A DNA stretch of 64,000 nt from Enteroscipio rubneri (GTDB lineage Bacteria > Actinomycetota > Coriobacteriia > Coriobacteriales > Eggerthellaceae). The notes beneath the pieces were generated by a model. The model had not been told where the DNA came from. It did no database searches and was given only the letters and a program-made list of their open reading frames with translations. The first letter of the stretch is position 1. Each line of letters begins with the position of its first letter. Of the stretch, positions 40,502 to 48,779 are shown in pieces. Location: contig NZ_PPEK01000004.1 of assembly GCF_002899715.1 (NCBI RefSeq), forward strand, positions 1 through 64,000, in the 5' to 3' direction. The translations under genes and the position numbers were made by a program.

Positions 40502-42558
40502 TGACGGATTCGCATCAGCAGCACCAGCCCGGCGAGTTCGGTCAACCCGGCATGCCGCCCCAACCCCAACCCGTCACGCCTCAGCCCCAGCCTGGCATGC
40601 CGCTTCAACCGGTGCCCGGCGCGCAATCCCAACCCGGCATGCCGGTCGGCGCGCAACCGTGCTATCAGCCCGGCGTCCAGCCCTTGCCCGGCATGCCGTT
40701 GCCGCCTCAACCTGGCGCGCAATCTCAACCTGGATTTCCTCCGATCGGCGTTGCGGCTGCGTCTGCCGGCCAGCAAGGAGCGCCTTTCGGCCAGCCGGAG
40801 CGTCAGCATGTGCACCATAGTTACATCTGGCTCGGCAGCCTGAGCACGGCGTTCATGGTGCTTGTCATCATGTTCTTCTCCGGCTTCTCGGCTATCGTGG
40901 GCGCGCTGGCCGATGGGGAATCGATAACGCGCGGTGACCTCCCTATGCTCATATTCATCATCGGCGGCGTCGTGCTCGTGTTCGTTCTGGTGGTTGGGTT
41001 GACGGCGGCCTACCAGGTGGTCGCGTACAAGCATCTATATTACGAGCTGGGCCCCGAGGAGTTCAACCTCTTCCGCGGCATCTTCAACAAGAAGCGCGTC
41101 CACGTTCCCTATCAGCGCATCCAGTCGGTGGACCAGCGCGTGACGCTGCTGCAGCGCATCTTCGGCGTGTGCACGGTCAGCATCGACACGGCAGGCGGTG
41201 CGTCGAACAAAGCTGTCACCGTCCCGTACGTGCAGAAGACGAAGGCTGAGGAGCTGCGGCGCGAGCTGTTCGCCCGCAAGCAGTATCAGGCGGCCGTACA
41301 GAGCGGCATCGCGGTTCAAGGCGGCTCTGTGCCAACCGCAACCGCTGCGGCGCACGCAGGCGCCGGCGCGGCCGACGGAAACGTCTTGGACGCTCCCGCC
41401 GAGATCTGGCAGGATGTGCGCGGCGTGTTCGGAGGGGCCGCCGTCGATACCGGTCGCGTCACCTTCGAATACGGCATGTCCAACAAGGAGCTCGTCTTTA
41501 CGGGGCTCTCGAACAATACGGCGTTCATCGTCGTGGTCCTCGGCATTTTCGGTGCGGTTGCGCAGTTCGCCGGCGAGATCGCACCGTTGCTGTTCGGAGC
41601 ATTCGAACCGATGGTGGGAAATGTGACCACGTTTGGCGCGCGTCTATTCGGCGGCAACATCGTGGCGGCCGGCATCGCCGCGTTCGTGGTGGCGGCTGTG
41701 GTGCTCTGGTTGCTTTCAGCTGTGGGCACCTGTATTTCCTACGGTGGGTTTCGCGCCTGTCGACGTTCGAACCGCATCGAAGTAGAGCACGGTCTTCTGC
41801 AGCATCGTTTCCAAGGCGTCGATGTCGACCGCGTGCAGTCCGTTGTGGTGAAACAGGGCTTCGTTCGCCGTCTGCTCGGATACTGCGAACTTTCGCTCGG
41901 CAAGATAGACGCTGCCGAGGAAGGGCAGGAGCAGCAAAACGGCCTCAATCAGCAGGGACTGGTCATCCATCCGTTCGTGAAGCTCAGCCGCGTGCCCGAG
42001 ATACTCGCGGGCATCATTCCCGAGTTCTCCGACGTACCGGCCGAGAACACGCCAGTCGCGCGGGTGGCGTTGCGCCGCGCCCTCATCCGCCGCTGTATTT
42101 TGCAGGGATCGGGCTTTTGGCTTGCCGTCGTCGTCATCGTCGCTCAAATTTCGATCAATGCGCTCATGGGATCGTCCTCCTCCTCCGAGGACGTGTTCGT
42201 CGTGTGGCTTGCGAACATGGGGGCCATCATCGGCTACGCACTGTGCCTTGTGCTGTTCGCGCTGGACGCGGTGGGAGCCGTACTGTGGTATCGCGGTTCG
42301 GGTTTTGCGTACAATCGCCGTTTCATGCAGGTGAGCAACGGCGGCTTCTCGCGCGAGACCATCAGCTTCCCGCGCAAGAAGATACAGTTCGGCTACACGA
42401 AGACGAATCCGTTCCAGCGCCGTGCCGGTACGGCTACAATCAACGTGAGGACGGCGGCGGGCATCGGAGGCACGACCATCAGACTCATCGATGCTCGAGA
42501 AGAGGATGCGGCCGCCTGGCTCGAATGGATCAAGCCGCGGGGAACTATGATAGAGTGA
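40501..42558 (+). CDS. Large bPH2 (YdbT-type) membrane protein with PQ-rich N-terminus
   Basis: About 685 residues. The first ~100 are Pro/Gln/Gly-rich repeats (PGMP, PQPGAQSQPG). Then come three bPH2 domains interleaved with membrane helices: the first near YYELGPEEFNLFRGIFNKKR and VPYQRIQSVDQRVTLLQRIF, the second near RIEVEHGLLQHRFQGVDVDR, the third near FAYNRRFMQVSNGGFSRET. This is the YdbT architecture. AGGAGG lies 7 bp before the ATG at 40501, which overlaps the ydbS-like stop by one base, so the two proteins are probably made in balance and act as a complex in the membrane. Confidence 0.9.
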   Translation: MTDSHQQHQPGEFGQPGMPPQPQPVTPQPQPGMPLQPVPGAQSQPGMPVGAQPCYQPGVQPLPGMPLPPQPGAQSQPGFPPIGVAAASAGQQGAPFGQPERQHVHHSYIWLGSLSTAFMVLVIMFFSGFSAIVGALADGESITRGDLPMLIFIIGGVVLVFVLVVGLTAAYQVVAYKHLYYELGPEEFNLFRGIFNKKRVHVPYQRIQSVDQRVTLLQRIFGVCTVSIDTAGGASNKAVTVPYVQKTKAEELRRELFARKQYQAAVQSGIAVQGGSVPTATAAAHAGAGAADGNVLDAPAEIWQDVRGVFGGAAVDTGRVTFEYGMSNKELVFTGLSNNTAFIVVVLGIFGAVAQFAGEIAPLLFGAFEPMVGNVTTFGARLFGGNIVAAGIAAFVVAAVVLWLLSAVGTCISYGGFRACRRSNRIEVEHGLLQHRFQGVDVDRVQSVVVKQGFVRRLLGYCELSLGKIDAAEEGQEQQNGLNQQGLVIHPFVKLSRVPEILAGIIPEFSDVPAENTPVARVALRRALIRRCILQGSGFWLAVVVIVAQISINALMGSSSSSEDVFVVWLANMGAIIGYALCLVLFALDAVGAVLWYRGSGFAYNRRFMQVSNGGFSRETISFPRKKIQFGYTKTNPFQRRAGTATINVRTAAGIGGTTIRLIDAREEDAAAWLEWIKPRGTMIE

Positions 42559-42563
42559 CGAGT

Positions 42564-43397
42564 ATGAACGAATCTGCGACAACCGAAAAGCGGGGCGCTT
42601 CGAGCGCCGACCGGGGCAGTCTTGCTCCCGAACGATCGGCTGAGTCTAGCGGATTGGCGCACCCGCCTTCGGTTTGGGTACCGTCGCAGCTCAAGCCCGA
42701 AGATGATGCACATGAGAACGGACATCGAACTCCCGGCGTTTCAGCGCGTGCCGCAACGAAGCACAGCGTGCGCGAGTACACGGCGGGCGAGGAGGTGGCC
42801 AACTCCGTCTCGCATGGTCTCGGAGTGCTGCTTGCCATCGCGGCCATTCCCGTGCTCGTCGCGCGGGCTCTGGACGACGGTGGCGGAGTGTACCTGTTCG
42901 CTGCGCTCGTATACACCTTCACGATGCTGCTCGAGTACACGATGTCGACGCTGTATCATGCTCTCACCGCCGAGCGAGCGAAGAAGATATTCAAGATTCT
43001 CGACCATAGCTGCATCTACCTATTCATCGCAGGCTCCTACACGCCCTTCTGCCTCATCTCGCTTGCCGATGCCGGGGGGACGGCTTTGTGTGCGTTCGTG
43101 TGGATTGTGGCTCTCGTCGGGGTTGCGTGCGAAGCGTTCTGGGTGTTTCGCCCGCGCTGGGTGTCGGCCGTGCTGTACCTGCTCATGGGCTGGTGCGTCA
43201 TCTGGTTTTTGCCGGCTCTCGTTCAAGCCATTCCCGCTCCCGGCCTATGGCTGCTCGTGGGCGGAGGGGTCTGCTATTCAATCGGGTGCATCTTCTACGT
43301 TCTGAAGAAGGTGCCCTACATGCATTCGATATTCCATCTCTGGGTCCTTGCCGGAAGCATTCTGCAATTCCTGGCAATCATGTTGTACGTCATGTAG
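42564..43397 (+). CDS. Hemolysin III / AdipoR-like seven-helix membrane protein
   Basis: About 277 residues. An ~85-residue soluble N-terminus (Ser/Ala/Pro-rich) precedes seven membrane helices of the hemolysin III/PAQR family. The likely zinc site and signature are present: MSTLYHALTAE, ILDHSCIYLFIAGSYTPF and YMHSIFHLWVLAGS, with the conserved Ser, Asp and three His. Relatives are ceramidase-like hydrolases in eukaryotes and TrhA, a membrane-fluidity regulator, in bacteria. It starts 5 bp after the bPH gene, so it belongs to the same operon, which supports a role in membrane lipid homeostasis (inference). Confidence 0.9.
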   Translation: MNESATTEKRGASSADRGSLAPERSAESSGLAHPPSVWVPSQLKPEDDAHENGHRTPGVSARAATKHSVREYTAGEEVANSVSHGLGVLLAIAAIPVLVARALDDGGGVYLFAALVYTFTMLLEYTMSTLYHALTAERAKKIFKILDHSCIYLFIAGSYTPFCLISLADAGGTALCAFVWIVALVGVACEAFWVFRPRWVSAVLYLLMGWCVIWFLPALVQAIPAPGLWLLVGGGVCYSIGCIFYVLKKVPYMHSIFHLWVLAGSILQFLAIMLYVM

Positions 43398-43453
43398 GCG
43401 GCCGCGTGCAAGAGCGCGCGGGCATGACAGCCCCATGATTCCCCGGAGGCCCG

Positions 43454-44866
43454 ATGTCGCCGGGCGCAGGCGTCGATAAGGGAGGTAGACGGCGCCGTCC
43501 ACCGCTTATGAAGGAGTTGAACGCAGTACCTATGGAAGTTTGGGTCAGTATTGTCGTCACGTTCGTGCTGGTTCTCATCAATGGGTATTTCTCGATGTCG
43601 GAAATGGCCCTCGTCAACGTCAGGCATGTGCTGCTGCAAAAGGATGCGGACGAGGGAGATCAGAGCGCTCGGCGCGCGCTCGATCTGGCGAGCGATTCAG
43701 GACAGCTTCTCGCCACTATCCAGGTGGCCATCACGCTCGTGGGATTCTTTGCGTCGGCTGCTGCGGCAACGAATCTTTCGGAACCGTTCGCCTCATGGCT
43801 GTCGGGCTTCGGCATTGGATGGCTGTCCTTCGCCGCGCCTGCGCTCGCGCCTGTTCTTATCACCCTGGCCGTGTCGTATCTGAGCATCGTGGTGGGCGAG
43901 CTCGTGCCCAAGCGCATTGCGCTGGCTGATGCAGAGCGCGTGAGCAAGGCTGTCGCCGGGCCGCTCGCCATATTCCAGAAAGTCGCGTCGCCGCTCGTAG
44001 CGCTCACATCGGCTTCTGCGAATGGATTGTCGCGCCTGCTGGGCATTAAGAGCGCCGACGAGCGCCAGAGCGTATCGGAAGACGAGCTTCGGTTCATGGT
44101 CGCCGACAACGACGAACTGCTCGAGGACGAGAAGCGCATGATCCACGAGATTATCGACCTCGGCGACATGACGGTGCGCGAGATCATGCAGCCGCGTGTG
44201 GATATGATCCTCGTCGAAGACGACGACACGGTGCGCCAGGCTGTTGATCGCATGCGCGGGACGGGCTACTCGCGCCTACCCGTATACCACGAGGATATCG
44301 ATCGGATCGTTGGCATCGTCCATTACAAGGATCTCGTGGGACCCCTCATGGACGGCAAGGAGAACGACCCGATCGTCGGATACGCGTATCAGGCAATGTT
44401 CGTGCCCGAGACCAAGGACATCTTCCCGTTGCTTGCCGAGATGCAAACGAAACGTCAACAGATGGCTATCGTTGTTGACGAGTACGGCGGCACCGATGGT
44501 TTAATAACGATCGAGGACATCGTGGAGGAGATCGTCGGCGAGATCGAGGACGAAACGGATCGCGAGAATCCATTCATCAAGCAGGTGGACGATGGCGTTT
44601 GGATCGTGGACGGTCGGTTCCCTGTTGAAGAGGCGGAAGAGCTCGGGTGGCCTGTTCGGGATTCCGACGATTACGAAACCATTGCGGGCTGGCTTATGAG
44701 CATGCTCGACTCGGTTCCCCAGACTGGCGACGAGTTCGAATTCGACGCGTACCGTTTCAAGATCCAGGAGATGCGTCGCCGCCGCATTATGACCATCCGG
44801 GTCGAGCGCATGTCCGGTTCGGACGAGGAAAACGTTCTCGAAAGGCACGATCAGGAGGAAGCGTGA
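43454..44866 (+). CDS. CNNM/CorC-HlyC family protein (DUF21-CBS-CorC)
   Basis: A 470-residue protein with a DUF21/CNNM membrane domain (about 30-200), a CBS pair (MQPRVDMILVEDDDTVRQAV and FVPETKDIFPLLAEM) and a C-terminal CorC_HlyC domain (DDGVWIVDGRFPVEEAEELG). This family transports or senses Mg2+/Co2+ (CNNM/MpfA) and was once called hemolysin. GGAGG lies only 4 bp before the ATG at 43454; later ATGs at 43508 and 43532 are alternatives. It follows hemolysin III by 56 bp and its stop overlaps the next gene by 4 bp (GTGA). Confidence 0.92.
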   Translation: MSPGAGVDKGGRRRRPPLMKELNAVPMEVWVSIVVTFVLVLINGYFSMSEMALVNVRHVLLQKDADEGDQSARRALDLASDSGQLLATIQVAITLVGFFASAAAATNLSEPFASWLSGFGIGWLSFAAPALAPVLITLAVSYLSIVVGELVPKRIALADAERVSKAVAGPLAIFQKVASPLVALTSASANGLSRLLGIKSADERQSVSEDELRFMVADNDELLEDEKRMIHEIIDLGDMTVREIMQPRVDMILVEDDDTVRQAVDRMRGTGYSRLPVYHEDIDRIVGIVHYKDLVGPLMDGKENDPIVGYAYQAMFVPETKDIFPLLAEMQTKRQQMAIVVDEYGGTDGLITIEDIVEEIVGEIEDETDRENPFIKQVDDGVWIVDGRFPVEEAEELGWPVRDSDDYETIAGWLMSMLDSVPQTGDEFEFDAYRFKIQEMRRRRIMTIRVERMSGSDEENVLERHDQEEA

Positions 44867-45906
44867 CAGACGAGAAGCGGCTGTATCGATCGCGCGAGAG
44901 GCTCGTTGCGGGCGTGTGCGCCGGTATCGCCGAGTATTTCAACGTCGACCCGCTGGTTGTGCGCATCCTGGCGATCGTGCTGACGCTTGCCTCGGGCGGC
45001 GTGCTGGCGCTTGCTTACGTCGGTTTATGGATCGCCGTGCCCATGGCCCCCGAGGTATTCGCGCCTTTGGACGTCGAGCCGCACGCGGTGCGCTCGGACA
45101 CGTACGGCTCTGTCGATTGCGGGGAATCACATCCATCCGCGGTTCCCCGTCCGTCCGTTCCCGCCTCGATGACGGGGTGCTCCCTGTCGGGCTACCCCGG
45201 TGCAGGGCATGTGCCTCCCGAGCCGCCGCCGGCGATGGCTCGGTCGCGGCCGATGCCGGGTGGAGCGCCGGCCCCTCCGAGATCGTACGTCCCCTCCTAT
45301 CCCGATGCCGCTGCGCCGGGATTCGTCCCGCAGCAGGTTGCGCCTGCGCGGCATACGGCGCCCGCCCAAGAGGAGCGGGTTCCCGCGCCCCAGCGCGACG
45401 AGTCCGACCGCAGGGAGGCTGCGGACGTTCACGTGAGGACTGCGCTCCTGATCGGATCGTTGCTGCTGACCCTTGGCGTGAGCGTGCTTGCATCCGAGTT
45501 TGTCCTCGGCGCATCCTGGTGGCAGTTCTGGCCGCTTGTGCTCGTTGTCCTGGGTATTCTGCGCATGGTGCTCCCCGATTCCGAGGGTTGGCGTCTGGAC
45601 GGGTTCGCCGGCGGATTCGTGGTGTTCTGCGTCGGAGCGACCTTGATGCCGATGAGCCTGGGCATCGTCGCATGGCGCACGATCGGCGTTATGATCGCCC
45701 ATGTATGGCCGTTGCTCTGTATCGCGCTCGGGTGCTTCGTTCTGGGCTGCGTTCTTAAATCGTCCGTCCTCAAGCTTGCGGCATCACTGGTGTTCGCGGT
45801 GTTCTGCGCGGCGGGATTACTGTTGTTCGGAGTGCCGGGACCCGTGGGAGAGCTCGTGCTCATGGCTCCGTACGGTCGCGAATACCGGTTTCCCTTCTTC
45901 GGTTGA
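44863..45906 (+). CDS. PspC-domain membrane stress protein
   Basis: About 347 residues. The first 65 are a PspC domain (RLYRSRERLVAGVCAGIAEY then FNVDPLVVRILAIVLTLAS) with a membrane helix. A Pro/Ala/Arg-rich linker of ~120 residues follows, then several helices (about 190-340) resembling the DUF5668/LiaF-like membrane block seen after PspC in Actinobacteria. PspC proteins sense or relay membrane stress. The GTG at 44863 has AGGAGGAAG upstream and overlaps the CorC-type gene by 4 bp, so it ends the envelope cluster. A 332-bp gap follows, holding only the next promoter and leader. Confidence 0.88.
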   Translation: MTDEKRLYRSRERLVAGVCAGIAEYFNVDPLVVRILAIVLTLASGGVLALAYVGLWIAVPMAPEVFAPLDVEPHAVRSDTYGSVDCGESHPSAVPRPSVPASMTGCSLSGYPGAGHVPPEPPPAMARSRPMPGGAPAPPRSYVPSYPDAAAPGFVPQQVAPARHTAPAQEERVPAPQRDESDRREAADVHVRTALLIGSLLLTLGVSVLASEFVLGASWWQFWPLVLVVLGILRMVLPDSEGWRLDGFAGGFVVFCVGATLMPMSLGIVAWRTIGVMIAHVWPLLCIALGCFVLGCVLKSSVLKLAASLVFAVFCAAGLLLFGVPGPVGELVLMAPYGREYRFPFFG

Positions 45907-46089
45907 GCCTTTTCATCCGGGCGTCGTTCGGATTGCCGTTCGCTTCTCGATTCAGTCAGGATGCCGCCTGCCGACGATGCATAGTTCGTTCGCTTGTTTG
46001 CCATGTTTTCCGTGTGCAGAGCCATCTGCAGTTTTGGGAAAATGCGATTTGTCAAGCGAACAAACCGTGAACCACCTCTTCACACTTTT

Positions 46090-46118
46090 TTGATATTCGG
46101 CCGCCGCTCGGCTAAAAT
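46090..46118 (+). promoter_or_regulatory. Promoter of the lysozyme-like protein gene
   Basis: TTGATA (46090-46095) and TAAAAT (46113-46118) with an ideal 17-bp spacer. A run of T lies just before the -35. It predicts a 5' leader of ~115 nt. Confidence 0.75.
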
Positions 46119-46173
46119 GGACGTCGTCACAACAGCATATCGCCCATTCCGGCAGCAACCTCCCTTACAACAA

Positions 46174-46219
46174 ACCACGCTGTCAACCGCTTCGGCGGTT
46201 TGGGGTGCTGCGCTGTGGT
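46174..46219 (+). ncRNA. Structured 5' leader with UUCG tetraloop hairpin
   Basis: Within the leader, AACCGC-TTCG-GCGGTT (46185-46200) is a perfect tetraloop hairpin. It is enclosed by a weaker outer stem ACCAC/GTGGT (46174-46178 with 46215-46219). It ends 19 nt before the TTG start. It does not match a riboswitch class that I recognise. Confidence 0.4.
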
Positions 46220-46238
46220 CTGAAAGGGAAACGACGTT

Positions 46239-47033
46239 TTGGCACAGAAGCGGTTCAAACAACGGAAATCGAGTTTCGCCGCGCGGGTGATCGCAGTCGG
46301 ATGCGCTTCGAGTATTCTGGCGGGATGCATCGGCATCGGCTTCGCTTCCGCGGGTAGTGGAGCCTCTCAGGATGCCGCATCGTTTGGCCTCGAATCGAAC
46401 GTCGCCGCTTCCAACGAGGATGCGATGGTGTCTTCCCCTATCTCCGACACGTCTGCGAGCGAGTCGCTTACCAAAACGGCATCGCGCGATATTTCCCAAG
46501 GCATCGCCGCTATTGAGGCCGAGGAAGAAGCCGCGCGCATCGCTGCCGAGGAAGCTGCCCGTGCCGAGGAAGAGGCGCGCATCGCCGCGGCCGAGCAGGC
46601 AAAGGCTGCCGCCCAGCAGACGTCGGCCGAATCGGCCATGGGCTCCCTTGGCGACGTCGACTGGTCGGTTGGCAAAGATGCTTTCCTTGCCGAGTGGACC
46701 TCTCGTATCGATTCCTACCTGGCTGGATCGCCTCTTGCGGGACAAGGGGCCGTGTTTGCGGAGGCCGCCTGGAACAATAGCGTGGATCCGCGCTGGTCGC
46801 CCGCTATTTCCAACACCGAAAGCTCGAAGGGCGAGAACTGCTTCAAGCCCTACAACGCATGGGGCTGGGGCCAATCTGGTTGGTCGAGTTGGGAAGAAGC
46901 TATTAACGCCCATGTGGCTGGCCTCGCGTCTATGTACGGCTACACCATTTCATACGGCAACGCTCAGAAGTACTGCCCCCCGAACTACGATAACTGGTTC
47001 AAAGACACCCTCTCCCAAATGAAGATGATCTAG
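46239..47033 (+). CDS. Exported lysozyme/glucosaminidase-like cell-wall protein
   Basis: A 264-residue protein starting at TTG (AAAGGG upstream). A basic N-terminus and hydrophobic stretch (VIAVGCASSILAGC then IGIGFASAG) form a signal peptide; LAGC could be a lipobox. Next comes an Ala/Glu-rich coiled-coil segment (about residues 88-132: EEEAARIAAEEAARAEEEAR), then a C-terminal lysozyme-like domain (about 145-264) with AWNNSVDPRWSPAISNTES and YNAWGWGQSGW. In the related glucosaminidase/transglycosylase fold the Glu of NTES would be catalytic. It probably cuts peptidoglycan and is anchored by its coiled coil. A strong promoter, structured leader and terminator make it a single-gene unit. Confidence 0.82.
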   Translation: MAQKRFKQRKSSFAARVIAVGCASSILAGCIGIGFASAGSGASQDAASFGLESNVAASNEDAMVSSPISDTSASESLTKTASRDISQGIAAIEAEEEAARIAAEEAARAEEEARIAAAEQAKAAAQQTSAESAMGSLGDVDWSVGKDAFLAEWTSRIDSYLAGSPLAGQGAVFAEAAWNNSVDPRWSPAISNTESSKGENCFKPYNAWGWGQSGWSSWEEAINAHVAGLASMYGYTISYGNAQKYCPPNYDNWFKDTLSQMKMI

Positions 47034-47060
47034 CGCTTTGTGCGCGAGGCCTTGCGTATG

Positions 47061-47085
47061 CGGCGGTCGTTCGGCTGCCGTTTTT
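47061..47085 (+). terminator. Rho-independent terminator of the lysozyme-like gene
   Basis: An 8-bp stem with two G-U pairs and a GTTC loop (47061-47080), followed at once by TTTTT (47081-47085). Confidence 0.8.
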
Positions 47086-47265
47086 CTTTGCGGACGCAGC
47101 GCATGATGGCGGTACTCTCTTGCGGACGCAGCATAGGCGGCTGCATTCTGCGTCTTTCGCGATCGTTGCCGTTCGATGCCGGCGCTGGCATCGTGTGCGG
47201 CATATGCAGTATGCTATGGCACACAGCATAGGCGGCGCCGCTTGGCGCCTTATGAAAGGACTTGC

Positions 47266-47925
47266 ATGAACAACGTGATCGTTGTCGGCTGCGGCCGCGT
47301 AGGATCTCAGTTGGCGAACATGCTTTCGGACAACGGCAGCAACGTGTGCGTCATCGACCGCAATGCCGACGCGTTCGCGAACCTCGGCCGCTCCTTCAAC
47401 GGCTCCACCGTGCAAGGTGTGGGCTTTGACGAGGAGACGCTGATCAAGGCCGGCGTCGAGGATTGCGACGTCATGGCCGCGGTTACCCAGTCCGACAACA
47501 CGAACCTGATGGTGGCCGAGGTGGGGAACCGCTTGTTCGACGTGCCGCATGTCATCGCGCGCCTGTACAACCCCGATCACGAACGCGCTTATATGCAGCT
47601 TGGCATCGACTATGTGTGCGGAACCTCGCTCGTGGCCGAGGATGTATTCAGCAAGATCGTATCAGGCCATGGATCGCACCTCGATACGTTTGGCGAGTTC
47701 GAGGTATTGCGCTTTTCCCTCGATCTCACGTGGATGGACCGACGTACTATACGCGTCTCCGAGCTGGAGCGCGACCACGATATCCGTATCATCGCGTTCG
47801 AGCGCGGTGATGGTTCGGCAAGTTCTATCCCTACGCGCGATTCCATCCTCTACAACGGCGACTCGGTGCTCGCCTGCGTGCGCCATGAGCTGATCGAGTC
47901 GTTCTCGAAGTACATTCAAGATTGA
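47266..47925 (+). CDS. trkA: TrkA/KtrA-type potassium channel regulator, paralogue 1
   Basis: A 219-residue RCK protein. The N-terminal Rossmann domain has IVVGCGRVGSQLANML and VCVIDRNADAF, typical NAD/ATP-binding features, and a smaller C-terminal RCK_C domain follows. Such proteins bind nucleotides (and often cyclic-di-AMP at RCK_C) and gate Trk/Ktr K+ uptake. GAAAGGA precedes the ATG at 47266; a longer frame upstream is not supported. A second RCK gene follows after 44 bp. No TrkH/KtrB membrane subunit is in the window. Confidence 0.92.
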   Translation: MNNVIVVGCGRVGSQLANMLSDNGSNVCVIDRNADAFANLGRSFNGSTVQGVGFDEETLIKAGVEDCDVMAAVTQSDNTNLMVAEVGNRLFDVPHVIARLYNPDHERAYMQLGIDYVCGTSLVAEDVFSKIVSGHGSHLDTFGEFEVLRFSLDLTWMDRRTIRVSELERDHDIRIIAFERGDGSASSIPTRDSILYNGDSVLACVRHELIESFSKYIQD

Positions 47926-47969
47926 CCTCCGGATGAGGGCGTCCTGCGCCCGTCACGAAAGGATGCGGT

Positions 47970-48641
47970 ATGTACATCGTCATTGCGGGCGGCGGAAAAG
48001 TCGGCGAGTATCTGGCCTCGGTGCTGTTGCAAAGCGGCAACGATGTGGCTGTCATCGACAAGGATCTCACCACTGCAAACAGGCTTTCGGTGGTGCTGGA
48101 GGGCCGTTACTTGGTTATTCACGGCGATGGATGCGATTCGAAGTTTCAAGAGGATGCGGGCATCCGTCGCGCCGACGTGTTCGTAGCAACCACCGGCCAA
48201 GACGACAACAATCTCGTATCGTGCGAGATCGCTCAGCGCGTGTTCAACGTGCCGCGCTGCATTGCGCGTGTGAACAGCCCGAAAAACCTTCGCATCTTCA
48301 AGGAGGTCGGCATCGAATGCGTATCGTCGACGACGCTCATCGCCAATCTCATCGAGGAGGAAACCTTGCTTGGCAGCGTGAGCGTGGCTTCGTCGCTCAC
48401 GCATGGTGACGTGCTGCTGTCGGAGGTCGTCGTACCTCGCATGCGCCACCACTCGAATGAAGCAGGCGTGTTGGCGTCGTCCATTCCAATGCCCGACAAC
48501 AGCCTGATCGCGGCGGTGAGCACCAAAGACGACGTGGAAGTGGTGAGTGAGGAAACGGTGCTGTTTCCCGGCGATAAGGCCGTCGTCGTGGCTGATGCTT
48601 CCGTGCTCGACGAGGTGCGGGCGCTCTTCAAGGGGCTGTAG
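47970..48641 (+). CDS. trkA: TrkA/KtrA-type potassium channel regulator, paralogue 2
   Basis: A 223-residue RCK protein beginning MYIVIAGGGKVGEYLASVLL, with VAVIDKDLTTANRLS, the DGCDSKFQEDAG loop and a C-terminal RCK_C domain (about 140-223). It differs from paralogue 1 enough to form a hetero-pair. Enzymes of this type come as tandem genes in Actinobacteria (CeoB/CeoC), where the two halves regulate one Trk pore. GAAAGGATG lies upstream of the ATG. It is followed by purB on the same strand with 138 bp between. Confidence 0.92.
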   Translation: MYIVIAGGGKVGEYLASVLLQSGNDVAVIDKDLTTANRLSVVLEGRYLVIHGDGCDSKFQEDAGIRRADVFVATTGQDDNNLVSCEIAQRVFNVPRCIARVNSPKNLRIFKEVGIECVSSTTLIANLIEEETLLGSVSVASSLTHGDVLLSEVVVPRMRHHSNEAGVLASSIPMPDNSLIAAVSTKDDVEVVSEETVLFPGDKAVVVADASVLDEVRALFKGL

Positions 48642-48779
48642 GGTTCCGCAAGTCTCCCTATGGTGGAATCTGCCGATACTGCGCCTGTTCGCAAGGCGCG
48701 AGGCGCTCGCATGCATCCGCTTTCCGCCACGGCGCGTGGTATCATAGCTGCGTCGAAAAACAGCGGGAGAGGAAGCAGC

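Noticed and set aside
47193-47224. Inverted repeat GTGTGC...GCACAC before the first trkA-like gene as a regulator site
   Set aside because: Six-base arms with a 20-bp centre are expected by chance in this GC-rich DNA; no supporting promoter arrangement.
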